Origin: Osmia lignaria lignaria
Taxonomy: Eukaryota; Arthropoda; Insecta; Hymenoptera; Megachilidae
Assembly (NCBI RefSeq): GCF_051020975.1
Contig: NC_135033.1
Location: 6,537,501 to 6,601,500 of the forward strand
Direction: 5' to 3'
Length of the DNA stretch: 64,000 bases
The notes under the pieces are model-generated. The model was not told the origin of the DNA. It searched no databases and saw only the letters and a program-made list of their open reading frames with translations. Positions 1 to 12,398 of the stretch are shown one piece after another (position 1 is the stretch's first letter; the number at the start of each line of letters is the position of its first letter). Position numbers and translations under genes: made by a program.

Positions 1-3000
1 TCGTTACGTAACTCTATGGTTGTAGAGAAGCTGATCTGATGCGGGTTTTCGGGGCGTTTCAGTAATATTGTTTGTTCAGTAGTTAGTAATTATGTATGGG
101 GCTTAATTGAATTTTCTTACACCGTGACTTGAACACATTGCGGTGAAAAAATATTGATTTTATGAAAATTAGACCTCTAAAAATAATTAGTAATTAAATT
201 CATTTTACATCCCATAGATCTTGAAAATAATCTCGCCAGAAGTAATGATTGATCTTAACCCAAAGCCTATCTTCGCGCATTAATTTTTTCATATCCTTTT
301 AGATATTTCTATTTGCTCACTTTGTAATCAATAACTGCACAGATCGTAGATAATCTACCGATTGATCATAAGTCAATATAACGTTTAACTGACAACTCTA
401 GCATTCCTGCTTCAAAGTGTGCTTCATCCGTCATCACTCAACTCACTTTCTATTTCAGAATCTAATTTCATAGAATATTTGACTTTCTTCTGGTTTATTA
501 ATCGAGGGTTAAGGTCACTATCTAAATGGATTACGAATCAAATGAATTCTGTTGAAATTAATTCAGCAGTACTGAAATTTCATGGTGATTAAAATATTCT
601 CGAGTACAATGGTAGTAACTGGAACACGGTTCGAGGGATCCGAACGAGAAAATCCCATTATATAACGATGCACGGTATCGCGAGGATCGGCAAATAAGTC
701 CATTACTTATTAAGCGTTAACAGGTTTCCAGAGAGCGAATCAAGGTAAGAACACGACCGGCTATCAACGGGATCGTCGTTCACCTATGCGAGCAGCTTAG
801 CAATGATACCTGCGATTGCGTAAGCAACGATCCACGAGAAAGGATAAGCTAAAGCGGGGATGCGAGCAACAAACGGGGCGCGGAATCGACATTTGCCAGC
901 GGAAGGGAGCTAGAAGAAACGAGGGGAATGTTGGTCTACATCGAGAAAACACGTTGCAGGTGCTACTGTTGTCGATAACAGCCGATTTACAAGTAAGTGG
1001 CTCGTTAATCATTTTCTTTTTGTTGCTGTTTATCCTTTAATTGCTGTACCAGTTCTAGCTGCAATGTTATTTGCTTGCACAACATCGCTCTCGCGTTATT
1101 TCATCTTAGCATTAACCTCTTCAGGATACTGGTACAGAACGTTTTTTCTTTTTCATTCGAACGTGCTTCAAATGTTATGACGAGTATTACTACGAATAGA
1201 ACATTTCTTACGATATTCTTGAATGAAGATGAAGACATCTCTTTGAGACACTGGCAATGTATTTATGCAATTTTGATTTTTATAAACTTTACTGTTAAAA
1301 AATGTGCAGGACCTTCATTTTCTTTCAATAAAGCAGCTACAACGTCAATAAATAAATTCAGCATCAAATAATTATCAAACTACTCATCGTTGTTAGGAAA
1401 CAAATCATCCAACCCCTTGGCTTTTCAACATTTCATTATTCTTCGACAAACATCCTTTGTCCTCGGCGTATCGAAAGAACAAATCAGCCACGAAATACGC
1501 CGAAGCAAGCACGGTAAACAGGAAAATCAATAGACAGGACAACCTTTGAAAAACATGCTTCATCAGAGGTAACACAATTCCCGAGTTCCACAGAGGACAA
1601 CTCTCGAAAACTCGCAGACAGTAATAAAATTTATACGAGCATCACGATATTTAAAATAGAAGCGTCCATAAAGATCGGAGCGGCTGATAGAGGGATAAAT
1701 CGAGAGGCGATTCGAGCTGACCTCCATTAATTTCACGGGTTATCCTTCGAAAGTCGTAACAGGGGGACAAGATTCGAAGAGGTTCTTTATTGTAGGCGTA
1801 AATCACGGGTGGAATAGCGGGAAAATCCGGCGAAATCAGCTCGCGAATTTCAACAATCGCCAGGAATCGGCCCGCGATCCTCGCGCGATAATCTGTCGAG
1901 CCGCACCGATATGCGGGTCCATCCCTCTCTCCGTGGACGCGTAAAGGTCAGCCTCCACGTAAAGGCCTCTTCAGACGTTCCACATTACCGTGCCCGTTGC
2001 CATTTCTGGCAAATAGATCCGTGGCTCTTCTTCTCCTTATTGCGATACGAGTTCGCTTGGACGCTCGAGGAACTGTGGACACGCGCTCGAAGGATGCTTT
2101 CCCTTCTTCTTCTTGATACACCAGGTTCAACATTACTTTAGAGTCAAGGAATTTTCTTTAAAATTCAATCAAAATTGTTATGTTGATCCTCAAACATGAT
2201 AATATAAAAAGAATTTATATAAACAATTTTATTTATATCTTCAACAGTTCACAAGATATTTTTGAAAATACCTTTCAATTAATATTACTAATTTCACATT
2301 TTTCCGAAATTATCAATTGACATAATTAGGTAGGAACTAGAATAACTCCCCTCCAAGAAAATATGTGAATACTAAGGTTATCGAATTGGCAGTGTGTTAA
2401 ATTAGCAATTAGATACTTTAAGCACACATCCTCTTGATTTTGCGCTTCAAAGAGCAAGCGAAAATTATCACCAATCCGAACGACCGTGTCAACCGAATCC
2501 AGGATCACCGAACGATCTCCAAGCACGATCGAACGCGCGGAAAACGTGAGCAGCCTTGACGCGCCGCGTCGCGACTTATCGCATTAGTCCCGTTGACGAA
2601 TCCTCGACAGGTCGAGCAACAGGGTCGATCGTATCGTGGCCACGATTTCGACGAGCATACCCCATTAAGCCGGACAGCCGGTGTCTAACGGAAGCGCGTC
2701 AATCAGCACGGATACGACGTCCCATCCCGACACGTTTCGCGATCGTGCGAGTGGTCGCGATAGCGTTCGCACGACCGCACGCTCTTCTCGCCAGCGGAGA
2801 CACGCAGCGTTTTCTCGCGATCGACGCGACTGCCGGAAGGTCGTACCAGCAGCCTCATCGTCGGCACTTGAGAAATAGACACATTATGGGTGCATTAGCC
2901 GCGTCGAATCGCTCGCAAGGGCGATATCGTCATCTCGTGGGACGAAGCGCGACGATAAGCTCGCCACAAACCGCTTCTCCTCGAGTCCTGTATCTGTTTT

Positions 3001-4041
3001 TGTGCGATCCTTGCTTTAATAGCCGTGGTTTTTATATTTCTGGATGTTTGTTGAAGTTTAAGAATGTTTGTAGAAGTAGTGGAAATTGTTTCCTTTATAG
3101 GGGATGAAAGAGTAATTAAACTCCTCGAGATTTTAATTAATAGATTAACTATCAATGCGACATGTCTTTTAATGTCATGTGATAACGAACCTTAAAATCC
3201 GTGCAGCGTAATAAAAACGTGGGATCAGCAAAAAAATCACTACCATGTAAGACATCGATAAAGAGGCGCAGGCAACCGCAGCATCGCGTGTACCAAAATT
3301 CCTGGTCGTTCAATTAACACCGCCCCAAATTACAAATTTCCTTCCTCGTTCTTCGATTAAACGGACCGGACGATAGCGCATTAAAATTTTTACGCTCTCC
3401 TCGGCGACGTGGTTGACCAATAACGCCCATTACGATACACAGGGACCCCGTTCCTACACCCTGAACCGAACCGTGCCGCCGATGCACCTGAATGCAAGTG
3501 CATCGTCGACTCGGTGAAAGGCCGCGGATTGCATTGCACCGCAACGACGACGAAGAGGACCGTGTCCAGTACACTTATTCGCCACGGTACCGGGGCACGA
3601 CACGCTCTTCTCCCTGTCCACGCGTTCGAAAATAAATCCACCAATTGTCGCGTCGAGTTTCACACGCTTCGCGTCGTTCGATTCTTTCTGCTCGGTCGGT
3701 TTGACCGCAACCAATGCATACTCATCCTGGCACCGGGTAATAAAGACGCGTTCCGCCATTGTAGTGGCTCGTGGTGGCAGGGCGTTTAAAAATGCAACTT
3801 CATCAAGTGCAGTCGTTTCGCGTGCTTTTCATCGACGAACGATGAATATACCGCCCGTGTTTCACCGCTAATGGAGACGTATAAAATCCGCCTCGTTGGA
3901 TCTTGTCGCGAAATTAAGAGAGTACACGCGAAGATTTCTTGTCGAAATTTATCATTGATTCTTATGTATCTTTATGAATTACGAGTCATTGCTTGGAAAA
4001 GGAAGATTGTTTGCTGTTCAATTGAGAAAGCAGTCATTCTC
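1..4041. other. Gene-free stretch, AT-rich with GC-rich patches
   Basis: No supported gene was found. GC-rich patches lie at about 2530-2960 and 3380-3790 and give overlapping ORFs in several frames (up to 183 codons at 2556-3107) without a recognisable domain. The donor-like AAGTAAGT at 990 has no convincing upstream exon. Confidence 0.5.
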
Positions 4042-4222
4042 TTAACCCTTTGACTGTTGAATACAGTCAATTTTTTTCAAATTTCATTTCATTTCTTAAT
4101 TAATTTTTTTTCCATTGTTTTATCACGTCATTATAATCTGATAACATATAATGTATAATTAGTAATATACGTTGATAACTTGTATTTGATTATGATTAAG
4201 TCCATAGCAATCAAAGGGTTAA
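4042..4222. mobile_element. TTAA-flanked MITE, piggyBac-like, 181 bases
   Basis: TTAA (4042-4045) is followed by CCCTTTGACTG. The far end reads CAATCAAAGGG then TTAA (4219-4222), whose reverse complement is CCCTTTGATTG. Ten of the first 11 terminal bases match. The interior is AT-rich with no ORF. TTAA duplications with CCC-starting termini are the known signature of piggyBac-type elements. Confidence 0.65.
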
Positions 4223-4995
4223 ACATTATTACAAGTCCTAATTACGTGTGAAAGGAGAAATACTAATAATTGCTTTATGGAACTTGCTATCAAATTCCAC
4301 GACCCTTATTTCAAAAGCTAAGTATACCGATTAAATTTTTCATTTCGAACAATAAAAATAACAATACCATTAATCAAGATACATAGAAATCATATTCGAT
4401 CAAAATAAACATGATTGCCATCTAGATAGAACCAGTTACAGTGCCGCGAATACAGGTTAATTAACGAGTGACTCGATAAATTCTCACGAAGGAAATTGAC
4501 TGCGAAAAAGGATAAGAAAAATGAAGGTTCGTTTTACCGGCCACGTGGTCCCGGGTATTCCGCGCGATCGCACGAGACACTTGGTCGTCGGTCCGACTCC
4601 CACGCGTGCACGTGCTCACGCACGATCTCTCGTGCGTGCAACGGATGAGTGCGTATGGTAATGACAGGCCAGGAAACGCCGGTCGGGCGCCAGCGTGCTG
4701 CCTCGGGCCATAGCTACCTGCAATCTCCTCGAAATATCGGGCTGACTACCTTGAGAAACGACCAAGGCCGTGCAAATCAAATCAATTTCTTTCTAATTGT
4801 ACATCGTACCGGTGATGTTGATCCTCGTTCCATCATGCCTCGAATCAACTGCTGCGTGTCGACAAATCACGCTAGCCTTGCGTGTTCCCCGTACTTGTCA
4901 CTTACTACAGGTTATTTAACACGTTCCCTGTTACACTGTAAACGGACATGTGTAGCAAGACACATTAAAACACCAATTATTGAGAACATGATTGA

Positions 4996-5141
4996 TTAAC
5001 GCGTTTGCTACCAGCATTCAATCGCAAATTTATTTCTTTCTTTTTTAAATAAAGTAACGTAATACCAGATGAAATATAAGGTTTGCGACAAATTATTTAT
5101 AAAAAACGATCTGTTCCTCTCGTGTATCAACAATGGGTTAA
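4996..5141. mobile_element. TTAA-flanked MITE, 146 bases, GCTACCAG terminus type
   Basis: The left end is TTAA plus CGCGTTTGCTACCAG. The right end reads CAATGGG then TTAA (5138-5141). The left terminus matches the decayed copy at 24891 and resembles the ends at 53528 and 63378. The interior is AT-rich. Confidence 0.5.
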
Positions 5142-8100
5142 ATAACTTCGAACAGAGCTCCGGCTATCGCGAAAGCCCGGTAATTTCAGCAATTACAAAC
5201 AATGTTAGTCAACGGTGAAAGCGAAACAAGCGCGAACGGTCAGCAAACATACATCCGATGTAGAAAAAGGTTTCTGGTGAACGAAACAAATGTGCGAGCT
5301 ACGCGTGCCTTAGCCAGCGATCGCGGCAACCTTTAATCGTTTTCGCCCGAAACGGGCAGGGCACGCGTGGAACCCCAACAAATCTGCTTTTAATCGACTC
5401 CGACTGACTAGGCGGACCCGTGTCGCAATCCAGCACCGACTGACAACCGGCCACCACGATTTGTCGCGATGTAATCTTGTTCAGCGCCTCGATTGTCGCA
5501 ATTCCATCGCTTGGCCGACATCCAGCGAAAATCACGGCTGTTCCAGAAAAGATTTCACACGGATGAACGAACATTCTGTTTCGAGAGCAGGAGTATAGAA
5601 TACGAGAGAATTTTTCAAACTTTCAATTCTTCACGATATCATGTTCTAAATAAATTGTACGCAAGCTGTATTTTGCATCTTTACTGTGCAGACTGCCTCA
5701 GATATACTACAACACACTTTCCCTTTCGTATAACTCAACTCGATCCATTCGTCATAAATTTATCAGGAACATTCAATGGCAATTTGTAACGAAGCACAAG
5801 GCACAAAGAACCGACCGAAAGATAATGACAGATTTACAAAAATCCATATAATTGACACAATGTATCGAGAATGGAGGTACTCATAATTCCCCGCGTAATT
5901 CAGTGAAGGCATTACATCACGGAATGGCCGAACAAAGAGTCTGCTCGAAGCAACAAAAGTATCGAAAAGAAATCTGGTAAGCAAGCGAAATGATGGTTAA
6001 TACATTATACACAGAACCCAGGGGCGATACACGATCGTTCGCGCGGATCCAATGAAATCAATCGTCGCCGCAAACGAGCCGGATAACGAACGTCGATCGA
6101 TGATGAATAATCGATCGTTCGAATCCGAATTGGCATTTCTTTTTTGCCCCCTTGTCCAACGGACCGCGTATCCGTTCGCGTTTCACCGCTTTAACAGCCG
6201 AGGAAGTGAACACCCACGCAGCTCGCGGGCTGGTTTCGCGGGCTAGACGCGTTTCACGCTTCGCTTGCGGGATCATTCTTTCAACGTACAATGTGGGAGA
6301 TCGATATCGACCCGGGTATCGACAGTGTATCGCGTTTCACGGTTGCACGAGCCCGAGATTTCTTTTTTTTCTGTCGGTACGGCTCGATAGCAAGCGGTGC
6401 AAGCACTTGCTTCGCAAAGACATTCACACCTACGGGATAAACGGAAGAATTACACGGCTGACGGTGAACCAGCTCGGTATCCGGGACTGATTTATCGAGC
6501 AAGCTGACTCGCAGCAACGGCGCTCGTAAAAATAATACGATTCGGTGGATCCAAGTTCGAGCGAGATTTACACCCTTCCCGAGACTTTATAAGACGACTA
6601 GGCGGCGGGTTGGCGCTAACCGTGCCAACACGCTCCGGACATCACGGTAATGCCAACTTCACCAGCTCACGGCCATAAAATCGTGAATTATTAACGCTAA
6701 TATGTATCACGGGTCGAAATGATCGCGTCGCGGAATCAGATTAAACAGGTTTCTTAACCGATCTCCGTACCTAAGTACCATTGTTATCTGTGTCATATTT
6801 ATTGCAGGGGAATGGAAAAATCGACTGGGCACGTGGAAATTTAGTCCATTTATTATTTTTGCGTTTATGGACGCGATAAAGTGTCGTGTTAAACGACTTC
6901 GAACACTATCGGGTTCTTGCAAATTTATGTTGAAAGCGTATTGCAAATGGTAAAAGTATCAATGCTCCCTCGATGATTAGTTACGAATAATACCAGGAAA
7001 ACAAAAAAATAATGAAGAAAATATGAAGTATATTTTGAACGACTAATCATGGAATTTTCATTAAGAAATTTTTTAGAAAGGATTCGATCGATTGGTGGAA
7101 GTAGGAGTGAACGAAGCACCTCGAGGAAATCTCGCGGGACTTAGGCGAATTGAGTGCGCCATAAAGTGTCACGGCGGGAAATGTTTTACGATGATGCAAG
7201 TTTGTTGTGCCGCTGGAAAATCGAGGTCGAGTTTGCATGGGCAACAGTGCCGTTGCTTCGTCGTTGGTGGTTTTATGCAGCCAGCATATTTACGCCTCTC
7301 TTTGCCCGTAACAGAATGCATTGTTGGGTCATCGTAAATGCTCGCGTGTGACGCGCGCCTCTTGTTTGACCCTTTTCGGCGCATCCAAGTTTCACCTCGA
7401 TGCACCGATGCTTTCGAAGTGGATGCAACAGACAAGTGTGAATTGCATTACTTCTCAAATGCACTTTCGTGGACAAATTATTAAGTATATTGAAATATGA
7501 TATTATAAATTACTTATAAGGATTTCTGATGACTGATGACTTGAATATAACATAATAAAATTAATTAATAAAAATAAAAGAATAATTCTTTTTCTTCTAA
7601 AATGATTGCAATAAAAAGTAAAAAAATCTACAGCTTTCATAACCGAACCAATTTTGTTACTCCAATTCTATGAACTCTACTATATAATATGAAATCGCGG
7701 AGATGCGTTTACCAATTCCACGGTATATTATAAGATAAGTGGAACGACAGCAGAACACGGACGGCATTGTGATCGGGCAAAGAGGGGCGCGTCGAGAGAC
7801 GTTAGAAAATGTCTTTCTGGGATGGAGAAAAGAGAGTAAGAGAAGGGCAAAGGTGAGCAATAAAATCGAGTTATTATCCTTATTATCGGCAGCGTTGCGA
7901 AAGTGTACGCGTGGGCCGCGTGTACACTCATTGTCGTACTATGTGCACCCGCGTAGTCTACCACGATGTATCCTTTCAGTTCGAGGATCGATAATCGAGC
8001 GTGTGTTAATTATTATCTTGTCAAACGTGAAATTAGAGAAACAATTCTACAATCGACCAAATAAAGAAAAGTTACAAATTGGTGTATTAACAATGCTCCA

Positions 8101-8659
8101 ATCCTTTCCTTCCTTATTTCCATATTTTCAGAAAAATTAGATATCAATTGTTTGAAATTTCCTAGTAAAAGAAAGTAACACTAATTACATACAGCTCACA
8201 GTTATCCCTACATTTCAACAACCTATGAATCGCATAATGTGTCTGTCGCCTTTCCCCTTAGAAAGATCTATCGAATAGTCATTACTCCCTGCATCGATCC
8301 GCTTTCAAGATAATTCACATTGTATTACAATTCACATTACACCGTATACAAGGTAAGAGGGGAAAAAGAAAGCAGCCGGAAAATGAGCCGCTTCAAAAGA
8401 GGCCGTAAGCGCACACTGATCGGAACGATCATTATCGATCTAACCGCGTGCGGTAACACAAAGTGAATTCCAATAAACTGGCCGGGCATTTTTCCGCATC
8501 CCACGTGGCACGCGGAGTTCACGCATCGTTCGCAACCGCGTACGTATACTAGTATCTCCCATTGACAGAATCCAAGATTAAGGATCGACTTCGTTCGTGC
8601 ACGTGGATGGAATTGTTCGAATTGCCGCAAGTCCATCGGCCACTCTTGTTTACTCTCTA
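5142..8659. other. Gene-free stretch
   Basis: Mixed composition, with a strongly AT-rich island at 7475-7640. A short ATG frame at 7809 (MSFWDGEKRV...) reaches a GTGAGC donor-like site at 7852, but nothing downstream supports an exon. The 133-codon ORF at 7739-8140 is not convincing. Confidence 0.45.
6091..6120. other. Inverted repeat of CGATCGAT
   Basis: CGATCGAT (6094-6101) and ATCGATCG (6110-6117) flank an eight-base loop. Confidence 0.35.
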
Positions 8660-8750
8660 TTCGGAGTACGACTGCAGAATTCGAGTGCATCCGTTGAACG
8701 CGGAAGACGAACACAACGAGCATTGTAGAGGAAAATTCCAGTACACTAGA
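8660..8750 (+). repeat. Imperfect local duplication, left copy
   Basis: AGAATTCGAG at 8676 is followed by a stretch ending GAACGCGGAAGACGA, then AATTCCAG at 8734-8741. The same landmarks recur 290-294 bases downstream. Confidence 0.5.
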
Positions 8751-8807
8751 GGTGATTTCACGGATCGTTAAGATTTTTAGTAAAGATAATTCAGAATTCC
8801 CTAGATT

Positions 8808-8837
8808 CTTAAAAAGTAGACACTTAAAAAGTAGACA
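8808..8837 (+). repeat. 15-base unit repeated twice
   Basis: CTTAAAAAGTAGACA is repeated exactly head to tail (8808-8822 and 8823-8837). It lies between the two copies of the 290-base duplication. Confidence 0.7.
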
Positions 8838-8949
8838 GAATATTTTGCTTCCTTTTCATGGATTATATAAATATAATTATTTCGTCGAGTTATTTTTCTT
8901 CGCACGAAAATTCTAAGCATCGAATCGCAGATACCGCGGTAACAGTAGA

Positions 8950-9045
8950 ATCTCCGTACGCCTCTAGAATTCGAGCGGATCCATCGAACGCGGAAGGCGA
9001 CCCGCTCGGTCGCCACTTGTCCCTGAGAATTCCAGGACAAGTGGC
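8950..9045 (+). repeat. Imperfect local duplication, right copy, with hairpin
   Basis: AGAATTCGAG at 8966 through GAACGCGGAAGGCGA to 9000 matches the left copy, and AATTCCAG recurs at 9028. This copy has gained the perfect inverted repeat GCCACTTGTCC (9012-9022) / GGACAAGTGGC (9035-9045) around AATTCCA. The left copy lacks it. Confidence 0.5.
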
Positions 9046-9072
9046 ACGGCTCCGCGGATGCTGCACGACGGA

Positions 9073-9102
9073 GCAAGGTGAAGCAAGGTGAAGCAAGGTG
9101 AA
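9073..9102 (+). repeat. 10-base unit GCAAGGTGAA repeated three times
   Basis: Three exact head-to-tail copies lie directly after the hairpin-bearing duplicate. It is a minisatellite-like expansion. Confidence 0.75.
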
Positions 9103-9378
9103 ACGAAGTGTGGTCGTTCTCGTATACCTTCCTTCCTTCCTCCCGCTTCAGTCTGACGTCTTGCCTCTTCTTCTGCAACGTCGGCCCCGAGGAGCACGCG
9201 GCGCGGCGGCGAGGAAGAAGAGGACGCGAGTCGTGAGCATTCAGCCGAAGCAGGTTAATATCTCGACATTGTGGACACAAGTAATGGGGGCCTTTACGCT
9301 TCAGGACGCTTTAGCGGATGGTAGAGCCGCGACTCGACGGCGCAGGCGGCAGCGGATTCTCCTATCGCAACCTCTCGT

Positions 9379-9445
9379 CCTGTTTTTTTTTTTTTCTTTT
9401 CGTTTCCTCTCTTTCCTTTTCTCTTTCTACTATTTATTTCTCAGC
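9379..9445 (+). repeat. Long polypyrimidine tract ending TTTCTCAG
   Basis: Nearly unbroken T/C runs for about 60 bases and ends TATTTATTTCTCAG at 9444. It looks like a strong splice acceptor on the plus strand, but no coding exon follows. A second T-run at 9548 suggests simple-sequence drift. Confidence 0.35.
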
Positions 9446-9495
9446 TGATTTACTACCTGTATTTGGAACTTTATAGTCCGAGACGCATTAGCGGA

Positions 9496-9532
9496 CAGCC
9501 GCTTTAATAGCCGTGGATTTGGCTATCGGCTG
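9496..9532. other. Two-part hairpin
   Basis: CAGCCG (9496-9501) pairs with CGGCTG (9527-9532), and ATAGCC (9507-9512) with GGCTAT (9521-9526). Five bases bulge on one side. The loop is GTGGATTT. Confidence 0.4.
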
Positions 9533-11685
9533 CCCGCGCTAGCATCTGTTTTTTTTTTTCTTCCTATTTATCGGTTTAATGATCGTGTACGTGTATAGGA
9601 CGAGAAGCGAGGCAGGATCGTTTGTCGCGGAGAATGGAAGCCTAAATAACGGTGGATTTCGCTGTGGGTGTACCTAACACCTTTCCTCCGTTCATTGCCA
9701 CCTTCAGGACCACTCTAAACTTCTAATGTTCCGAACGTACTGGAAGAGGTAATGGTCCTTGCCACTTTCGAGTTTTTTTTCTTTTTTCTTAATGTTCGTC
9801 CGATCTTCTGCCACGTAATTGACGTTCCGCTTTGAAACGTTTCACTGAAGATACGGAACTTAATAACGCCAAATTTTGCTATTGATGGTCCTAATGATCT
9901 CTATCGGAATTACTCGAAACGATCCTAAATGACTATGGCGATCACTCATACCTGTCGGTGATTGATCTCTTCATCGATACCACTGCGATGCCGTATTCCG
10001 CACTTGGCAATTACAATTTTTAGAAGCTTCCACTCGCTAGTTATCCGGTCATTACTTTTAACTATTTCAATTTGTACTGCAATTTTCTTATTCTTTTTCT
10101 ATTAATAAATAATATTATTGAAAATACTTAATGCGATTTACTTTATTCTCCGTTCCTTTCCATTGATTTCTGCTTTCTTTCCCTTTCATAAAATCACATC
10201 ATCATCGACGTTTATTCGTCCCAGCAATAAAACGAGCCTCAGAATTTTTCGATGTCTCTATTCAATTACCAGAGTCTCCTGTGTGGCACGTTGCTCTCGT
10301 GGGAACAATGGCCGCATTCATCCTAATCAAAAGGCTCGAACACCTCTAAGCAGCGCGAATTCGACCCAGCCCCGATATATTTGTCGACGTCAGCCCTGAA
10401 TCCATTAATTCGATTCCGCATTATGCAAATCTAAGCGGCGAGCTAACGCTCCGCGTCTCGAACAGGATCGCGTGGGCGAGACACACGGGGCCCGCTACTT
10501 GTAGCACTCGTTCCAGCTGCCGCTCGGATTCGTTCAAACAAATTCGAGGCTACGACCAGCTTGCTGGTTTCGCGTAGGCCGATCATCATGATGTACAACC
10601 AACGACACGTCGGGGACTCGTCCTTTCCGCGGAAACGACCACCGCTTCGCGACCTGTTCCACGGGTAATTGACGAACAGTCACGTTTAAGATTCGTCTTT
10701 GCGAAGAAAGTTTCCTGGGCCTCGAAAGCGTGCTTTATAAACAGATTTCTCGATCATGTTTGCAATATATTCCTATTTATAAACCGATTTTTCAATAATA
10801 ATCATATTTTCAATGGAAAAGCAAAATATTTCTATCCAGAAATCGAGAATTAATTAGAAATAACTAGTTCCGCTATTCGAATCAGGTATCAGTGTCGACA
10901 AAAGTATCATCGCGATCCTCTCAGCCATAAACGCGTCGACACGTCGCGCAGTTCCGTAAACAAACGACGACTCGAAGCTACTCACGTCCATTGGTCACTC
11001 GTTGATTAAGTATCCACCTGTAAAAACGATCATCCTCGACTGTAAAACGATTATCATCAACCGTCACAATTTCCTCTTCAAGCGAAATTAAAACGACTCG
11101 ATTTTTTCACGGTAATAAACGTCAAACGTCTCATTTCCAGCCAGAGAAACTTGCATCGACGGATAGCTTTATTCTCACCCGTTCGTTTTCTTTTCTCCTT
11201 TCTCGAGTGTAATTAAAACGACTGACCGTTTCGCGACTGTAAACGTCAAACTTCGTGCCCTCGAGTTTAACAGCCTCTACGGTTAGATCCATCGAGTCGC
11301 GATCCATAGAATTCGTTTGTCCGCGCTTTCTCCTCGAATCAGCCGCGGTACTGGCAACCCGTTCGACGTTGTTCGTTAAACGCGATACACCTGCGCGGGT
11401 GTGACTAATTAGAATCGCCAACGAGACCGACAATCAACGATTCCCTCGGCGGAACGACGCTTTAAACGGCCGCACGAAAATGGTCCGGGTCAGATCGACG
11501 TTTACGTAACCCTCTCGTCCGACATGTACGAACAACGTCGACGGATGAACTTTCGTGTAATGAAAGTCGAATGAAAGTTGGCTGTAATAACGGCGATTCC
11601 TTCCGAAGGTTCGACCGAGCGATTGTCGACAGTCGGATTGTCTTTAGTTTGCGGAAAGAAGAGTAGGTACTGTTTAATTGTTACT

Positions 11686-11718
11686 ACCTGTGTCGTAGCG
11701 TTCATTTGCGACACAGGT
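11686..11718. other. Perfect 10-base-pair hairpin with E-box-like arms
   Basis: ACCTGTGTCG (11686-11695) and CGACACAGGT (11709-11718) pair perfectly around a 13-base loop. The next base after the right arm completes the E-box-like CAGGTG. Confidence 0.45.
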
Positions 11719-12220
11719 GCTTAAGGATATATTCATTTTTCAATTTATTTTACGTTGCATATTATAAAAGAAACCTGCAAGGATCGTTGCAACGACCCGA
11801 TGTAATTGAATACACCGTTTGAAATCAATCCTCTATCAAAGTGATTACTTTGAGAAGTTAATCATTAATAACCGTGTCGAGCATTAACGAAACATTACGT
11901 ATTTATCTTGAATAAGTTGAAAGGAATCGTAGAAAAACTTTCATTTTAGATTGTGCCTTTAAACGAGGATAAAGGAGTTGATCTTTAGGTAGAAAGTTCT
12001 TGCATTATGTTCATCTCGAGAAATTGGACATGCACTGTAGCGACGAAAAGGAGAATTGGAAACGAGACGTCGTGCTTTTTGATACACTGAAAACACTGTG
12101 TCATCTGAAGATCATCTAAGTTTTTTAACAGGAATGACAAGAAGAAAATGTTCCTTCGAGTGAACATTAAACGATTCATATTTCAAATGAAATTACGAAT
12201 TGATTTAACTAAAATTTTCA

Positions 12221-12398
12221 TATCAATTCATCAATAATCAGTTCTGTTATAATGTTACTTCATTTTAATTTAATTTAATTTAAATTTTCACTTAACAAAT
12301 GAAAAAAGTGTCATTACGCCTTCTTCACTTTTACCCTACAATTTGTATAGTGTACATGATATCAATCCATCAATTCTGTTGTAATGTTACTACATCTT
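12221..12398 (+). repeat. Local duplication separated by (TTTAA)n-rich sequence
   Basis: TATCAATTCATCAA plus TTCTGTTATAATGTTACTTC (12221-12263) resembles TATCAATCCATCAA plus TTCTGTTGTAATGTTACTAC (12359-12396). The first copy has about nine extra bases. Between them lies a TTTAA-rich run at 12263-12284. Confidence 0.45.

Noticed and set aside
2556..3107. 183-codon ORF
   Set aside because: It is arginine- and serine-rich, sits in a CpG patch, and overlaps other frames with no splice signals.
6110..6130. tRNA B-box-like GTTCGAATCC
   Set aside because: No A-box, acceptor stem or cloverleaf could be drawn around it. The same applies at 12597 and 55077.
9379..9445. Strong splice-acceptor-like tract
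   Set aside because: No open coding frame or donor follows within a typical exon length. The tract looks like simple T/C drift.
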